DNA from: CBFIGX01 sp965662265
GTDB lineage: Bacteria > Bacteroidota > Bacteroidia > Flavobacteriales > UBA7430
NCBI GenBank assembly: GCA_965662265.1
Contig: CBFIGX010000002.1
Span: forward strand, 124,001 to 188,000
DNA: 64,000 nucleotides
Reading direction: 5' to 3'
Of the stretch, positions 55,501-63,053 are shown one piece after another; the first letter of the stretch is position 1, and every line of letters begins with the position of its first letter. Position numbers and translations under genes: made by a program. A model generated the notes under the pieces. It was not told where the DNA came from, did no database searches, and saw only the letters and a program-made list of their open reading frames with translations.

Positions 55501-56634
55501 TTAGTTATGATTACTTCTTTTTGAAAAATTTAATTTCATTTTCAAGCTGTCGCTTAAGGCATCCTTATGAAGCATTATAGATATTGTGTTTAATTTAAAA
55601 TAAGCATAAGATACTAGTACATGTCCTTTATAATCATCAAGTCCAATCTTGTCGCCCCAAGAATTCTTAACAACAAAATAATTTTTGTTATCACTCCCTT
55701 TAGATATACCAACAATATGCATTAAATGATCGTCAGTAACAGCATAGTTATCAAAATTCATCTGCCTAATGTCAGCCGTTATATTCATTTCTTCAGTAGA
55801 AATATTGAAGTCAGGATCTTGACCCTCAATTGGGCATATTGCTATACCTTTTTTTGCATTAAAGCCCTCATTACTAACATCTGTATCCCACTCAATTGTA
55901 TAACCAGACTCAAGGGCTTGTATTGTTTGGTCTAATAGCTCTTGAAGTTCAACGTTGAAATAAAGTCCATTATCCCAATTATCAGGGACATCAAGAATAA
56001 ATGGTTCATACATTTTTTCATGAGTATATGAACTAAGTGTTATATAGTCATTAGAATTAATTTCAAGCTCATTAGCAAAACTAACTGGAGTATAGTTTTT
56101 TCCTCTATAACTAAAAGATTCTGGGTACTCACCAAGATACATATCAAGTATACGTTCATAGCCAGTTTTCCAATGCGGTGTTAGAGTTTTTCCCTTGTTT
56201 TGAATTACAGCGTTAAGATAGGCTATTAGGACTGATGATAACTCTTTATGGTTATGTGTTTCTGAATTAGATTGTAACCCATTAAAAACTTCATTAGGAA
56301 CTATACCGTATTCATCTATTGCATTTAATAAATCATGACCTAGGCTTCCTTCGCCAAATTGAGTTTTACCGTGACGACGTACAAAATTATCAGCTTTGTT
56401 AAGATACACTTGACGAGCAACAAATAATTCTGATAAGTTATGGCCTCCTTTGTTCATTCTTATAAGTTCTGATTCTAAGAATGAAGCCGTAGAAAAGCTC
56501 CAGCATGTGCCTGTTTCGCCCTGACTTTCGACAGGATTGGAAGGCAAGACAAAAGTTGTCTTAAAAGTCAAACTATCTTGTGCACTGAGTAATGTGGTTG
56601 AAAAAGCAAGTAGAAATATAGCTATTTTAAACAT
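55501..56634 (-). CDS. C1-family (bleomycin hydrolase-like) cysteine peptidase
   Basis: 377-residue exported papain-fold enzyme. A signal peptide (MFKIAIFLLAFSTTLLSAQ) leads to the active-site motif SQGETGTCWSFSTASFLES with catalytic Cys at residue 44. The catalytic His is in HLMHIVGISKG and the Asn in FVVKNSWGDKIG. The sequence layout matches aminopeptidase C/bleomycin hydrolase (C1B), although these are usually cytoplasmic; the signal peptide makes this a periplasmic or lipoprotein-free secreted form. It converges with the C25 gene, so the three peptidases form a cluster. Confidence 0.92.
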   Translation of the reverse strand: MFKIAIFLLAFSTTLLSAQDSLTFKTTFVLPSNPVESQGETGTCWSFSTASFLESELIRMNKGGHNLSELFVARQVYLNKADNFVRRHGKTQFGEGSLGHDLLNAIDEYGIVPNEVFNGLQSNSETHNHKELSSVLIAYLNAVIQNKGKTLTPHWKTGYERILDMYLGEYPESFSYRGKNYTPVSFANELEINSNDYITLSSYTHEKMYEPFILDVPDNWDNGLYFNVELQELLDQTIQALESGYTIEWDTDVSNEGFNAKKGIAICPIEGQDPDFNISTEEMNITADIRQMNFDNYAVTDDHLMHIVGISKGSDNKNYFVVKNSWGDKIGLDDYKGHVLVSYAYFKLNTISIMLHKDALSDSLKMKLNFSKRSNHN

Positions 56635-56673
56635 GGTGAATTCTATGAATAATAAAATTAATACTAGATTTAA

Positions 56674-56686
56674 ACAAATTATTTGT
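56674..56686. promoter_or_regulatory. Palindrome ACAAAT-T-ATTTGT upstream of the C1 peptidase gene
   Basis: A perfect 6+1+6 palindrome lies about 40 bases before the peptidase ATG on the minus strand. It could be an operator, but AT-rich palindromes occur by chance in this genome. Confidence 0.25.
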
Positions 56687-56716
56687 CTCTAAATAAACGC
56701 ATAATGCACATCAAAT

Positions 56717-57520
56717 TTATACATTAAATGTATTTTGACTTTTTCTATAGGACTCCCTACAGTCAAAGCAGTAATAGTATGGTTCAGACCAAGTTGTCTC
56801 TTCTTCTTTATTACAATTATTACAGTTTCTTAGCATCGATCTACTGTCATTTTCTCTGCAATTAGAACAATAGAAATCAGCACCGTGCCAATTGGTCATT
56901 TCGTCATTTCCACAACTCATACAAGCTCTTAAGTGGTCATGCCTTTCTAGCCTTAATGTTTCTATATAATCTTCTAAATACAGTACAGGATAATCTAATA
57001 ATGCAGTTCTAGTTCTTAAGCGAGTGTCGGGTGAATTTTTCACACCAATAAGTAGAATGCGTTTACCAAGCATTCTAGCACGTTTTATCATTGATATGTA
57101 GTCCGGGTCACCTAAAGCAATTGCTGCGATATCATATGAAGTGTTAAGGCCTGCGTTATATAGTAAAGATGAACACAAAGCAACTGGGAGAGAGTTAACT
57201 TGAGGTTTTGCTAGTTCATCATCTTGATAGTCAACTTCGAATACATCTGTAACAAAATAACACTCTTCTTTAAGGTACTTGTAAAAGGCCTTTTGCTTAG
57301 AAGCAGAAAATCCAGGTTTATTAATAGGCATGGTGCCATAAAAATATGTCCTTACAATATCTACATCGATAGTGAGGTTAGTCAACAAATGTTCTTGGAT
57401 AATTAGCGGTATTTTTTTGTAGTCTAAGTCGTAATCGGGATCTCCTGAGGCATCAATTAGATATTTTTTGTTGTGAAATATCCATGAACCGTCTATATAT
57501 ACATGTGTTTTAACTGACAT
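56717..57520 (-). CDS. NYN (PIN-like) domain protein with two C-terminal zinc ribbons
   Basis: 267 residues. The N-terminal domain is NYN/LabA-like, with the VYIDGSWIFHNKKYL start motif holding an acidic residue, and AALGDPDYISMIKRARMLGKRILLIGV carrying the second Asp pair and strand-helix pattern. Such domains are putative RNases. The C-terminus carries two tandem zinc ribbons, each CX2C-X14-CX2C, starting with CMSCGNDE and CNNCNKEE. No toxin partner or nuclease complex is seen beside it. Function is unknown; RNA cleavage or RNA-linked regulation is a family-based guess. Confidence 0.8.
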   Translation of the reverse strand: MSVKTHVYIDGSWIFHNKKYLIDASGDPDYDLDYKKIPLIIQEHLLTNLTIDVDIVRTYFYGTMPINKPGFSASKQKAFYKYLKEECYFVTDVFEVDYQDDELAKPQVNSLPVALCSSLLYNAGLNTSYDIAAIALGDPDYISMIKRARMLGKRILLIGVKNSPDTRLRTRTALLDYPVLYLEDYIETLRLERHDHLRACMSCGNDEMTNWHGADFYCSNCRENDSRSMLRNCNNCNKEEETTWSEPYYYCFDCRESYRKSQNTFNV

Positions 57521-57743
57521 AATATTTTACTCTATCTGTTATGTTTAATTTTACATTCATTTATTCCATATCAAACTTACTGAATAATTTTCTCTAAACA
57601 ATACTACTGTTATTGATGATTTGATTAATATATAATGTACTGATAATTACATAAATGTGGTAAAAATTTATGGAAATTTCAAGATACGAAATAGTGTTAC
57701 TAAAAAAATTAATGTAATCTTGCTGTATTAATAAGACTATTTT

Positions 57744-58202
57744 ATGCTGGATTGGCGATTAAAATCTTTTGATAAGTTAGTGGTTTCTGAATTACACGAA
57801 ATGTATCGATTGCGTCAGGAAGTTTTTGTTGTTGAGCAAAACTGTCCATATCAAGATGCTGACAATAAAGACATTGATTCATATCATTTAATGGGTTATT
57901 TAGAAAATGATTTAGTGGCATATCTAAGAATTGTTCCACCAGGAATAAGTTATAGCGAAGTATCAATTGGTCGTGTAGTGGTATGTAAATCTTATCGAAG
58001 AAATCGTTTAGGTAGCCAACTTATGCATCAAGGTCTAGTTCACATTGAGCGACTTTACGGAAAGGTGCCTATAAGAATTTCAGCGCAACAATACCTTAAG
58101 GGCTTTTACGAATCATTGCAATATGAATATACTGGAAAATCATATCTAGAGGATAACATCCCTCATATAGAAATGCTTTATAAGCCCATTAATACTATCT
58201 GA
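57744..58202 (+). CDS. ElaA-type GNAT acetyltransferase
   Basis: 152-residue GNAT protein. The sequence from LHEMYRLRQEVFVVEQNCPYQDADNKD through HLMGYLENDLVAYLRIVPPG is the ElaA family hallmark, and VSIGRVVVCKSYRRNRLGSQLM is the acetyl-CoA loop. Substrate unknown. Preceded by a roughly 220-base gap with no supported gene and an imperfect -7 element (TAATCTTG). Confidence 0.9.
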   Translation: MLDWRLKSFDKLVVSELHEMYRLRQEVFVVEQNCPYQDADNKDIDSYHLMGYLENDLVAYLRIVPPGISYSEVSIGRVVVCKSYRRNRLGSQLMHQGLVHIERLYGKVPIRISAQQYLKGFYESLQYEYTGKSYLEDNIPHIEMLYKPINTI

Positions 58203-58223
58203 TAATATTTTATTTTTATAATG

Positions 58224-58231
58224 TAATTTTG
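58224..58231 (+). promoter_or_regulatory. Candidate -7 element just before the GmhB-like gene
   Basis: TAATTTTG fits TAnnTTTG and lies 4 bases before the ATG at 58236, again consistent with leaderless transcription. Confidence 0.35.
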
Positions 58232-58235
58232 CGTG

Positions 58236-58712
58236 ATGAACAAAGTAGTGTTTTTAGATAGAGATGGAGTTATAAACAAAGAAATAGGTTCTTATGTATA
58301 TGAATTACGCAATTTTGAGATTAACCCTGGTCTAAAAGAGGCGTTAACCACATTTAAAAATTGTGGCTACAAATTTGTTGTAGTAACCAACCAAGGAGGA
58401 ATTTCAAAAAAAATTTATTCAAAAGCCCATGTAGACAAAATCAACAACTATTTAAAGTCCTGGTTTAATCTAAACAATCTTGATTTGTTAGATATCATGT
58501 ATTGCCCACATCATGATAACATTGAAGCTTGTATTTGCAGAAAACCTAATTCTCTTTTATTAGAAAAAGCTATTGCCAAACATCACATAAATCCTGAAAA
58601 ATCATTTATTATAGGTGACAATCAACGAGATATAGAAGCCGCTAAACGGATTCATATAAAGGGTTATTTAATCCCAGCTAATAAAAATTTAAATCATTTT
58701 AAATTCATATGA
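58236..58712 (+). CDS. HAD-IIIA phosphatase, GmhB-like (heptose-1,7-bisphosphate or histidinol phosphatase)
   Basis: 158 residues from ATG 58236 (a GTG lies one codon earlier). The HAD motif I is FLDRDGVINKE with both Asp; motif II is VVTNQGGI; the zinc-binding loop CPHHDN...CICRKP is characteristic of GmhB and HisB-N; motif IV is IIGDNQRDIEAA. GmhB makes ADP-heptose precursors; no other heptose genes are here to decide the substrate. The stop overlaps the next gene by 4 bases. Confidence 0.88.
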   Translation: MNKVVFLDRDGVINKEIGSYVYELRNFEINPGLKEALTTFKNCGYKFVVVTNQGGISKKIYSKAHVDKINNYLKSWFNLNNLDLLDIMYCPHHDNIEACICRKPNSLLLEKAIAKHHINPEKSFIIGDNQRDIEAAKRIHIKGYLIPANKNLNHFKFI

Positions 58713-59539
58713 TAAACTACAATGGTACTTTAAAAAATGATCAAGAATATTTGTTCAACTCAAAGAACAGAGCATTTCTTTATGGAGATCAAATTTTTGA
58801 AACGCTACGATATCATGAGGGTAAACTTGTGTTTTGGGAAAAACACTATTTTCGAATGATGGGAGCAGCCTGTATGTTAAGAATGGATATTCCCCAGCAT
58901 CTTAATATGGACTTTGTGTCTGAAGAGATAATTAAAACACTAGAAGCAAACAAGTTACTTGATAATGACGCACGAATAAGAATTGTATTGTTTAGACGCT
59001 CAGGTGGGTATTACACTCCCACATCAAAAACAATGGAGTTTTTAATAGAGACAGACCCTTTAGAGTCTAATTTCATATCTATTGGTAAAGGCTTATGCAT
59101 TGATGTCTTTCATGATCATAAAAAGCCTCAAGAACCATTATCATCTTTAAAAGGGGGGAATTCCTTACCTTCTGTATTATCGGGAATCTTTGCCAAAGAA
59201 AATCAATTAGACGAGGCAATTATATTAAATAGTGATTCAAATATATGTGAAACTACATCAGCAAATATATTTATTATTAATAAAGACTTTATTTATACAC
59301 CTCCTTTAAGTTCTGGATGCGTAGATGGTATCATAAGATCTATTCTAATAGAAAAAGCAAATGATTTAGATATAGTAATTGAAGAAAAATCTATGAAGCC
59401 TTTTGAACTAATAAAAGCGGACGAAGTTTTTTTGACAAATTCTATACATGGTATTTCTTATGTCAAAACATACAAAAAAAAGGAATATTCAAACTCTTTT
59501 TCTATAGAGTTATTAAACCGTTTAAAGCAATTAATTTAA
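58709..59539 (+). CDS. Class IV PLP-dependent aminotransferase/aminodeoxychorismate lyase-like protein
   Basis: 276-residue fold-type IV PLP enzyme. FLYGDQIFETLRYHEGKLVFWEKHYFRM matches PabC-like starts, SLKGGNSLPSVLSG contains the PLP lysine, and DEAIILNSDSNICETTSANIFII is the cofactor-phosphate region. It could be 4-amino-4-deoxychorismate lyase (folate synthesis, consistent with folD and folP in the window) or a branched-chain aminotransferase. The reading frame overlaps the convergent AlgH gene by 9 bases. Confidence 0.85.
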   Translation: MINYNGTLKNDQEYLFNSKNRAFLYGDQIFETLRYHEGKLVFWEKHYFRMMGAACMLRMDIPQHLNMDFVSEEIIKTLEANKLLDNDARIRIVLFRRSGGYYTPTSKTMEFLIETDPLESNFISIGKGLCIDVFHDHKKPQEPLSSLKGGNSLPSVLSGIFAKENQLDEAIILNSDSNICETTSANIFIINKDFIYTPPLSSGCVDGIIRSILIEKANDLDIVIEEKSMKPFELIKADEVFLTNSIHGISYVKTYKKKEYSNSFSIELLNRLKQLI

Positions 59540-60094
59540 ACTAATATCATATGGCGCATTAGCCCAAATTTTATACGAATTACTTTTACATTTAAGTCTG
59601 TTAATCCATATAGTTTTTAAATCCCATTCAAATAGATTTTGATCTGTTTCATCAACAAACCAAGAGTCTGTGTTTATTTCATGATTCAGTTGATCCGAAT
59701 CCCATCCAGAGTAACCAAGAAAAAAACGTATTTCTTTAGGGTCGATAACTTTGGTTTTTATCAAGTCTATCACTTTATCAATATTCCCTCCCCAGTATAA
59801 ATCATTTACAATATGAATACTACCATCAATTTTATGAGGTGATTTAAGTATATAATAAAGTCGGTGGGAATCCACTGGTCCTCCATTATGTATTGTTGTA
59901 TTATGCTCAGTTATTTCATCAACAAGTTCTGAGAGCTTTAAGTCTAAAGGCTTATTAATAATGAATCCTACGGCACCATCAGAGTTGTAATCAGTTAGAA
60001 ATACTACCGTTTTATGAAAAATATTATCATTAATTAGTGGCTTTGAAATAAGGAACATTCCTTTTTTTATATTTGCTTTTAATCGAGACGGCAT
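59531..60094 (-). CDS. YqgE/AlgH family protein
   Basis: 187-residue DUF179 protein. Family marks: KGMFLISKPLINDNIFHKTVVFL near the start, GAVGFIINKPLDLKLSEL, IHNGGPVDSHRLYYI, and FFLGYSGWDSDQLNHEI. The biochemical role is unknown; it is nearly universal in Bacteroidota, often beside pdxH or the class IV enzyme, as here. Confidence 0.93.
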   Translation of the reverse strand: MPSRLKANIKKGMFLISKPLINDNIFHKTVVFLTDYNSDGAVGFIINKPLDLKLSELVDEITEHNTTIHNGGPVDSHRLYYILKSPHKIDGSIHIVNDLYWGGNIDKVIDLIKTKVIDPKEIRFFLGYSGWDSDQLNHEINTDSWFVDETDQNLFEWDLKTIWINRLKCKSNSYKIWANAPYDISLN

Positions 60095-60183
60095 AGAAAT
60101 AGAATATTTTACTTAATAAATTTATAACAAATCACTTATCATTCCAAATTCTATAGTTAAATTTACAAGTAAATATTATCTAT

Positions 60184-60825
60184 ATGACAAGCAGGATATC
60201 AAACATTCGTAAAGATTACACGAAAGACACTATAAAATTAAATGATCTAGATATTAATCCTATCTATCAATTTAAGAAATGGTTTGATAATGCTTTAAAG
60301 AGTAATGTTTTAGAGGCTAACGCCATGGTTTTATCTACAGTTACTCCAGAAGGAATGCCTCAAGGTCGAGTATTATTACTCAAAGACATTGACGAGAATG
60401 GTTTTACATTCTTTTCAAATTACAATAGTTCTAAAGGAAAGGATTTATCTTCAAACTCAATGGCAAGTATGACTTTTTTCTGGCCTGAATTAGAGCAGCA
60501 AATTCGGATCTCAGGCTCGGTAGATAAAATTAAATATGAAACATCAAAAGCTTATTTTGAGTCACGCCCTCGAGGGAGTCAAATATCCGCATTAGCTTCA
60601 CCTCAGAGTCAAGTAATAAAATCACGCGGTAGTCTTTCTAAGGAGGTGGAAAGATTAGAAAGAACTTATGAAGGGAAAGATATTCCAATGCCATCATCAT
60701 GGGGAGGTTATTTATTGAAACCAGTAAAAATTGAGTTTTGGCAAGGTCGATCTTCTAGATTACATGATAGATTTTTATATGAGAAAATTAATGAGGGGTG
60801 GCGTATTTTACAATTAGCTCCTTAA
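60184..60825 (+). CDS. pdxH: Pyridoxamine 5'-phosphate oxidase
   Basis: FMN enzyme making pyridoxal 5'-phosphate (213 residues). Visible: PNAMVLSTVTPEGMPQGRVLLLKD-like segment, FFSNYNSSKGKDL, the RPRGSQISALASPQSQ block and the C-terminal SRLHDRFLYEK and WRILQLAP. Its PLP product is needed by the neighbouring class IV aminotransferase. It converges on cdaA with stops overlapping by 4 bases. Confidence 0.97.
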   Translation: MTSRISNIRKDYTKDTIKLNDLDINPIYQFKKWFDNALKSNVLEANAMVLSTVTPEGMPQGRVLLLKDIDENGFTFFSNYNSSKGKDLSSNSMASMTFFWPELEQQIRISGSVDKIKYETSKAYFESRPRGSQISALASPQSQVIKSRGSLSKEVERLERTYEGKDIPMPSSWGGYLLKPVKIEFWQGRSSRLHDRFLYEKINEGWRILQLAP

Positions 60826-61595
60826 ATTTTAGACAAATCTCTTTTTAAGAATACCTCTAATTCGTTTAAGCTTATATATTCATTAAGCCTTCCTTGTTTG
60901 AAATAAGATATCTTACCTGTTTCCTCAGAGACTGTAATAGCCAGCGCATCTGTCATTTCAGTTAGGCTGGCAGCTGCTCTGTGTCTTAAACCCATATGAA
61001 TTGGAAGACTTACGGAATCAGAAACAGGAAGCACACAACGGGCAGCAATTACTTTGTTTTCGCTTATGATTAATCCACCATCGTGAAGAGGACTATTTTT
61101 AAAGAAAATACTTTCTAATAGACTACTACTAACTTTTGCATTAATTAATTCTCCAGTAGCTTCAATTGAACCTAAAGCAGTATTCCTAGTAATTATAATT
61201 AATGCGCCTGTGTTGGTTTTAGACATGTTTTCGCATGCTAATTTTAAAGCATCAATATCCAATTGAATTTTAGAACGCGAGCCTAATATACCTTTAAAAT
61301 AATCTTGCCTATTGGAAAAGCTAGTGTTGCCAATAAGTAATAGAAACTTTCGTATTTCTTGTTGAAATACAATTATTACTGCAAGTACTCCCACACCAAT
61401 AAATTGTCCTAAAATTTCACTCAATAATTCCATTTGAAAAGCTCCAACTAGCTTCCAAAATAAATAAGTAGCGGTTAAACCAATAAATATTTTTATTGCC
61501 ACAGTACCTTTAACAAGTTTATATAACTGGTAGAGTAGTGCGGTAACAAGTAAAACGTCTAGAAAGTCAAATATGTCAATATCAAGAAATCCCAA
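60822..61595 (-). CDS. cdaA: Diadenylate cyclase CdaA (c-di-AMP synthase)
   Basis: Membrane-bound DAC-domain enzyme of 257 residues that makes c-di-AMP from ATP. Three membrane segments fill about residues 10-85 (LLVTALLYQLYKLV, IFIGLTATYLFWKLV, IGVGVLAVIIVFQQEIRKFL). The DAC domain contains HDGGLII (the DGA position, here DGG) near 170 and GLRHRAAASL near 203, the RHR motif. It follows folP by 4 bases on the minus strand, as often in Bacteroidota. Confidence 0.94.
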   Translation of the reverse strand: MGFLDIDIFDFLDVLLVTALLYQLYKLVKGTVAIKIFIGLTATYLFWKLVGAFQMELLSEILGQFIGVGVLAVIIVFQQEIRKFLLLIGNTSFSNRQDYFKGILGSRSKIQLDIDALKLACENMSKTNTGALIIITRNTALGSIEATGELINAKVSSSLLESIFFKNSPLHDGGLIISENKVIAARCVLPVSDSVSLPIHMGLRHRAAASLTEMTDALAITVSEETGKISYFKQGRLNEYISLNELEVFLKRDLSKI

Positions 61596-61599
61596 ATAT

Positions 61600-62430
61600 T
61601 TATTTTTTTAGCAAGGTAGTAATTTTAACTGCTTCTACAGCATCTTTTACGTCGTGTACTCTAAGAATAGAGGCCCCATTTAACAAGCATGCAGTATGAA
61701 CGACTGAAGTACCAATAAGGGATTCATCAGGACCACAATCCAACAATTTGTATATCATAGATTTTCTAGAGGCACCAACAAGAATAGGGTGCTTAAGTTG
61801 TTCAAATAATTGAAGATCTTTAACGATATGATAGTTCTGTTTTAATGTTTTAGCAAATCCAAGCCCAGGATCTACTATAATATTTTTATGTCCTAGATCG
61901 TATAAAGTCTCTATTTTAGATTCAAGATCTGTGATAACATCTGATATGAGATTGTTATATTTGGTTTTCTGCATCATTGTTTGAGGAGTTCCCCTCATGT
62001 GCATAAGTATATAGGGAATCTTCAAGTCAGCTATTGTTTTAAACATCTGTTTGTCTAGTTGTCCACCAGAGATATCATTAATTATTGATGCCCCAGAATC
62101 CACAACCTCTTTTACTATTTCGGATCTGAATGTATCAACTGAAAATAAGGCGTCAGGAAACTCTCTTGTTAAAAAATTTAATGCAGGAACAATTCGGCTT
62201 CGTTCTTCGGTATAGTTTACAAAACTTGCTCCAGGTCGAGATGAATAAGCACCTATATCAATAAATTTTGCTCCATCAAACAACATTTTCTTGACCTTTG
62301 AAACCAGCTTGCTATTTAAACTAACTCTACTTTCGGAGTAAAAAGAATCGGGAGTAAAGTTTAAAATACCCATAATTTTAGGTACACTAAAATCGATACG
62401 TTCACCACGGCAAATAATAGTTCTTTCCAA
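61600..62430 (-). CDS. folP: Dihydropteroate synthase
   Basis: TIM-barrel enzyme of folate synthesis (276 residues), joining p-aminobenzoate to the pterin. Motifs: MGILNFTPDSFYSESR, the IDIGAYSSRPG segment, SIINDISGG, LMHMRGTPQTMM, DPGLGFAKT and GASRKSMI. Divergent from the DUF1599 gene, with cdaA downstream. The class IV enzyme at 58709 could supply p-aminobenzoate. Confidence 0.97.
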   Translation of the reverse strand: MERTIICRGERIDFSVPKIMGILNFTPDSFYSESRVSLNSKLVSKVKKMLFDGAKFIDIGAYSSRPGASFVNYTEERSRIVPALNFLTREFPDALFSVDTFRSEIVKEVVDSGASIINDISGGQLDKQMFKTIADLKIPYILMHMRGTPQTMMQKTKYNNLISDVITDLESKIETLYDLGHKNIIVDPGLGFAKTLKQNYHIVKDLQLFEQLKHPILVGASRKSMIYKLLDCGPDESLIGTSVVHTACLLNGASILRVHDVKDAVEAVKITTLLKK

Positions 62431-62507
62431 AAATTATTTTTTTTAAATGAAGAAAGGGGTTATTTTTACACAAATAAACTAATAATTCCTTTAAAGAAAT
62501 ACTTCTA

Positions 62508-63053
62508 ATGTATAAAACCTCAAGTCAATTTGACCAAGTAATAGATAAATGCGCAGGTCTTTTTGAAAAAAAAATGAATGACTATGGAAGTGCTTGGCGC
62601 ATCTTACGACTTACTTCTTTAACCGACCAAATTTTCATTAAAGCACAACGAATTAGAAGTATAGAAGATAAAGGGGTTCAAAAAATTGATGAGGGAATTT
62701 CTTCAGAATTTGTAGGGATATTAAACTATTCCATTATCGCATTAATTCAACTTGAACATGGAGTTGTAGATCAGCCAGATATGAAGTTTGACGACGCTGT
62801 TTCTGCTTATAAAAAATATGCTAAAGAAGCTAAAGATTTGATGCTGGCAAAAAACCATGATTATGGTGAAGCATGGCGCGAAATGAGAGTAAGTTCACTA
62901 ACTGATTTAATTCTTCAAAAGCTGCTTAGAGTCAAACAGATTGAGAACAATAAAGGTAAAACACTTGTGAGTGAGGGGATTGACGCTAATTATTTTGACA
63001 TGATAAATTATGCTGTATTTGCTTTAATTCACTTAGAAATTGAAAAACAATGA
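62508..63053 (+). CDS. DUF1599 protein with an internal duplication
   Basis: 181-residue protein built from two similar halves. Each half carries MNDYGSAWRILRLTSLTD / HDYGEAWREMRVSSLTD, followed by KxxRxxxIExxKG, EGI and a final NYxxxALIxLE helix. Function is unknown; family members occur next to folP, cdaA and a DoxX-like gene in Bacteroidota, as here. Its TGA stop overlaps the ATG of the next gene (ATGA). Confidence 0.88.
   Translation: MYKTSSQFDQVIDKCAGLFEKKMNDYGSAWRILRLTSLTDQIFIKAQRIRSIEDKGVQKIDEGISSEFVGILNYSIIALIQLEHGVVDQPDMKFDDAVSAYKKYAKEAKDLMLAKNHDYGEAWREMRVSSLTDLILQKLLRVKQIENNKGKTLVSEGIDANYFDMINYAVFALIHLEIEKQ

Noticed and set aside
57521..57743. Small RNA or tRNA in the gap upstream of the acetyltransferase gene
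   Set aside because: No T-arm, CCA or compact stems seen; only AT-rich sequence and an imperfect -7 element.
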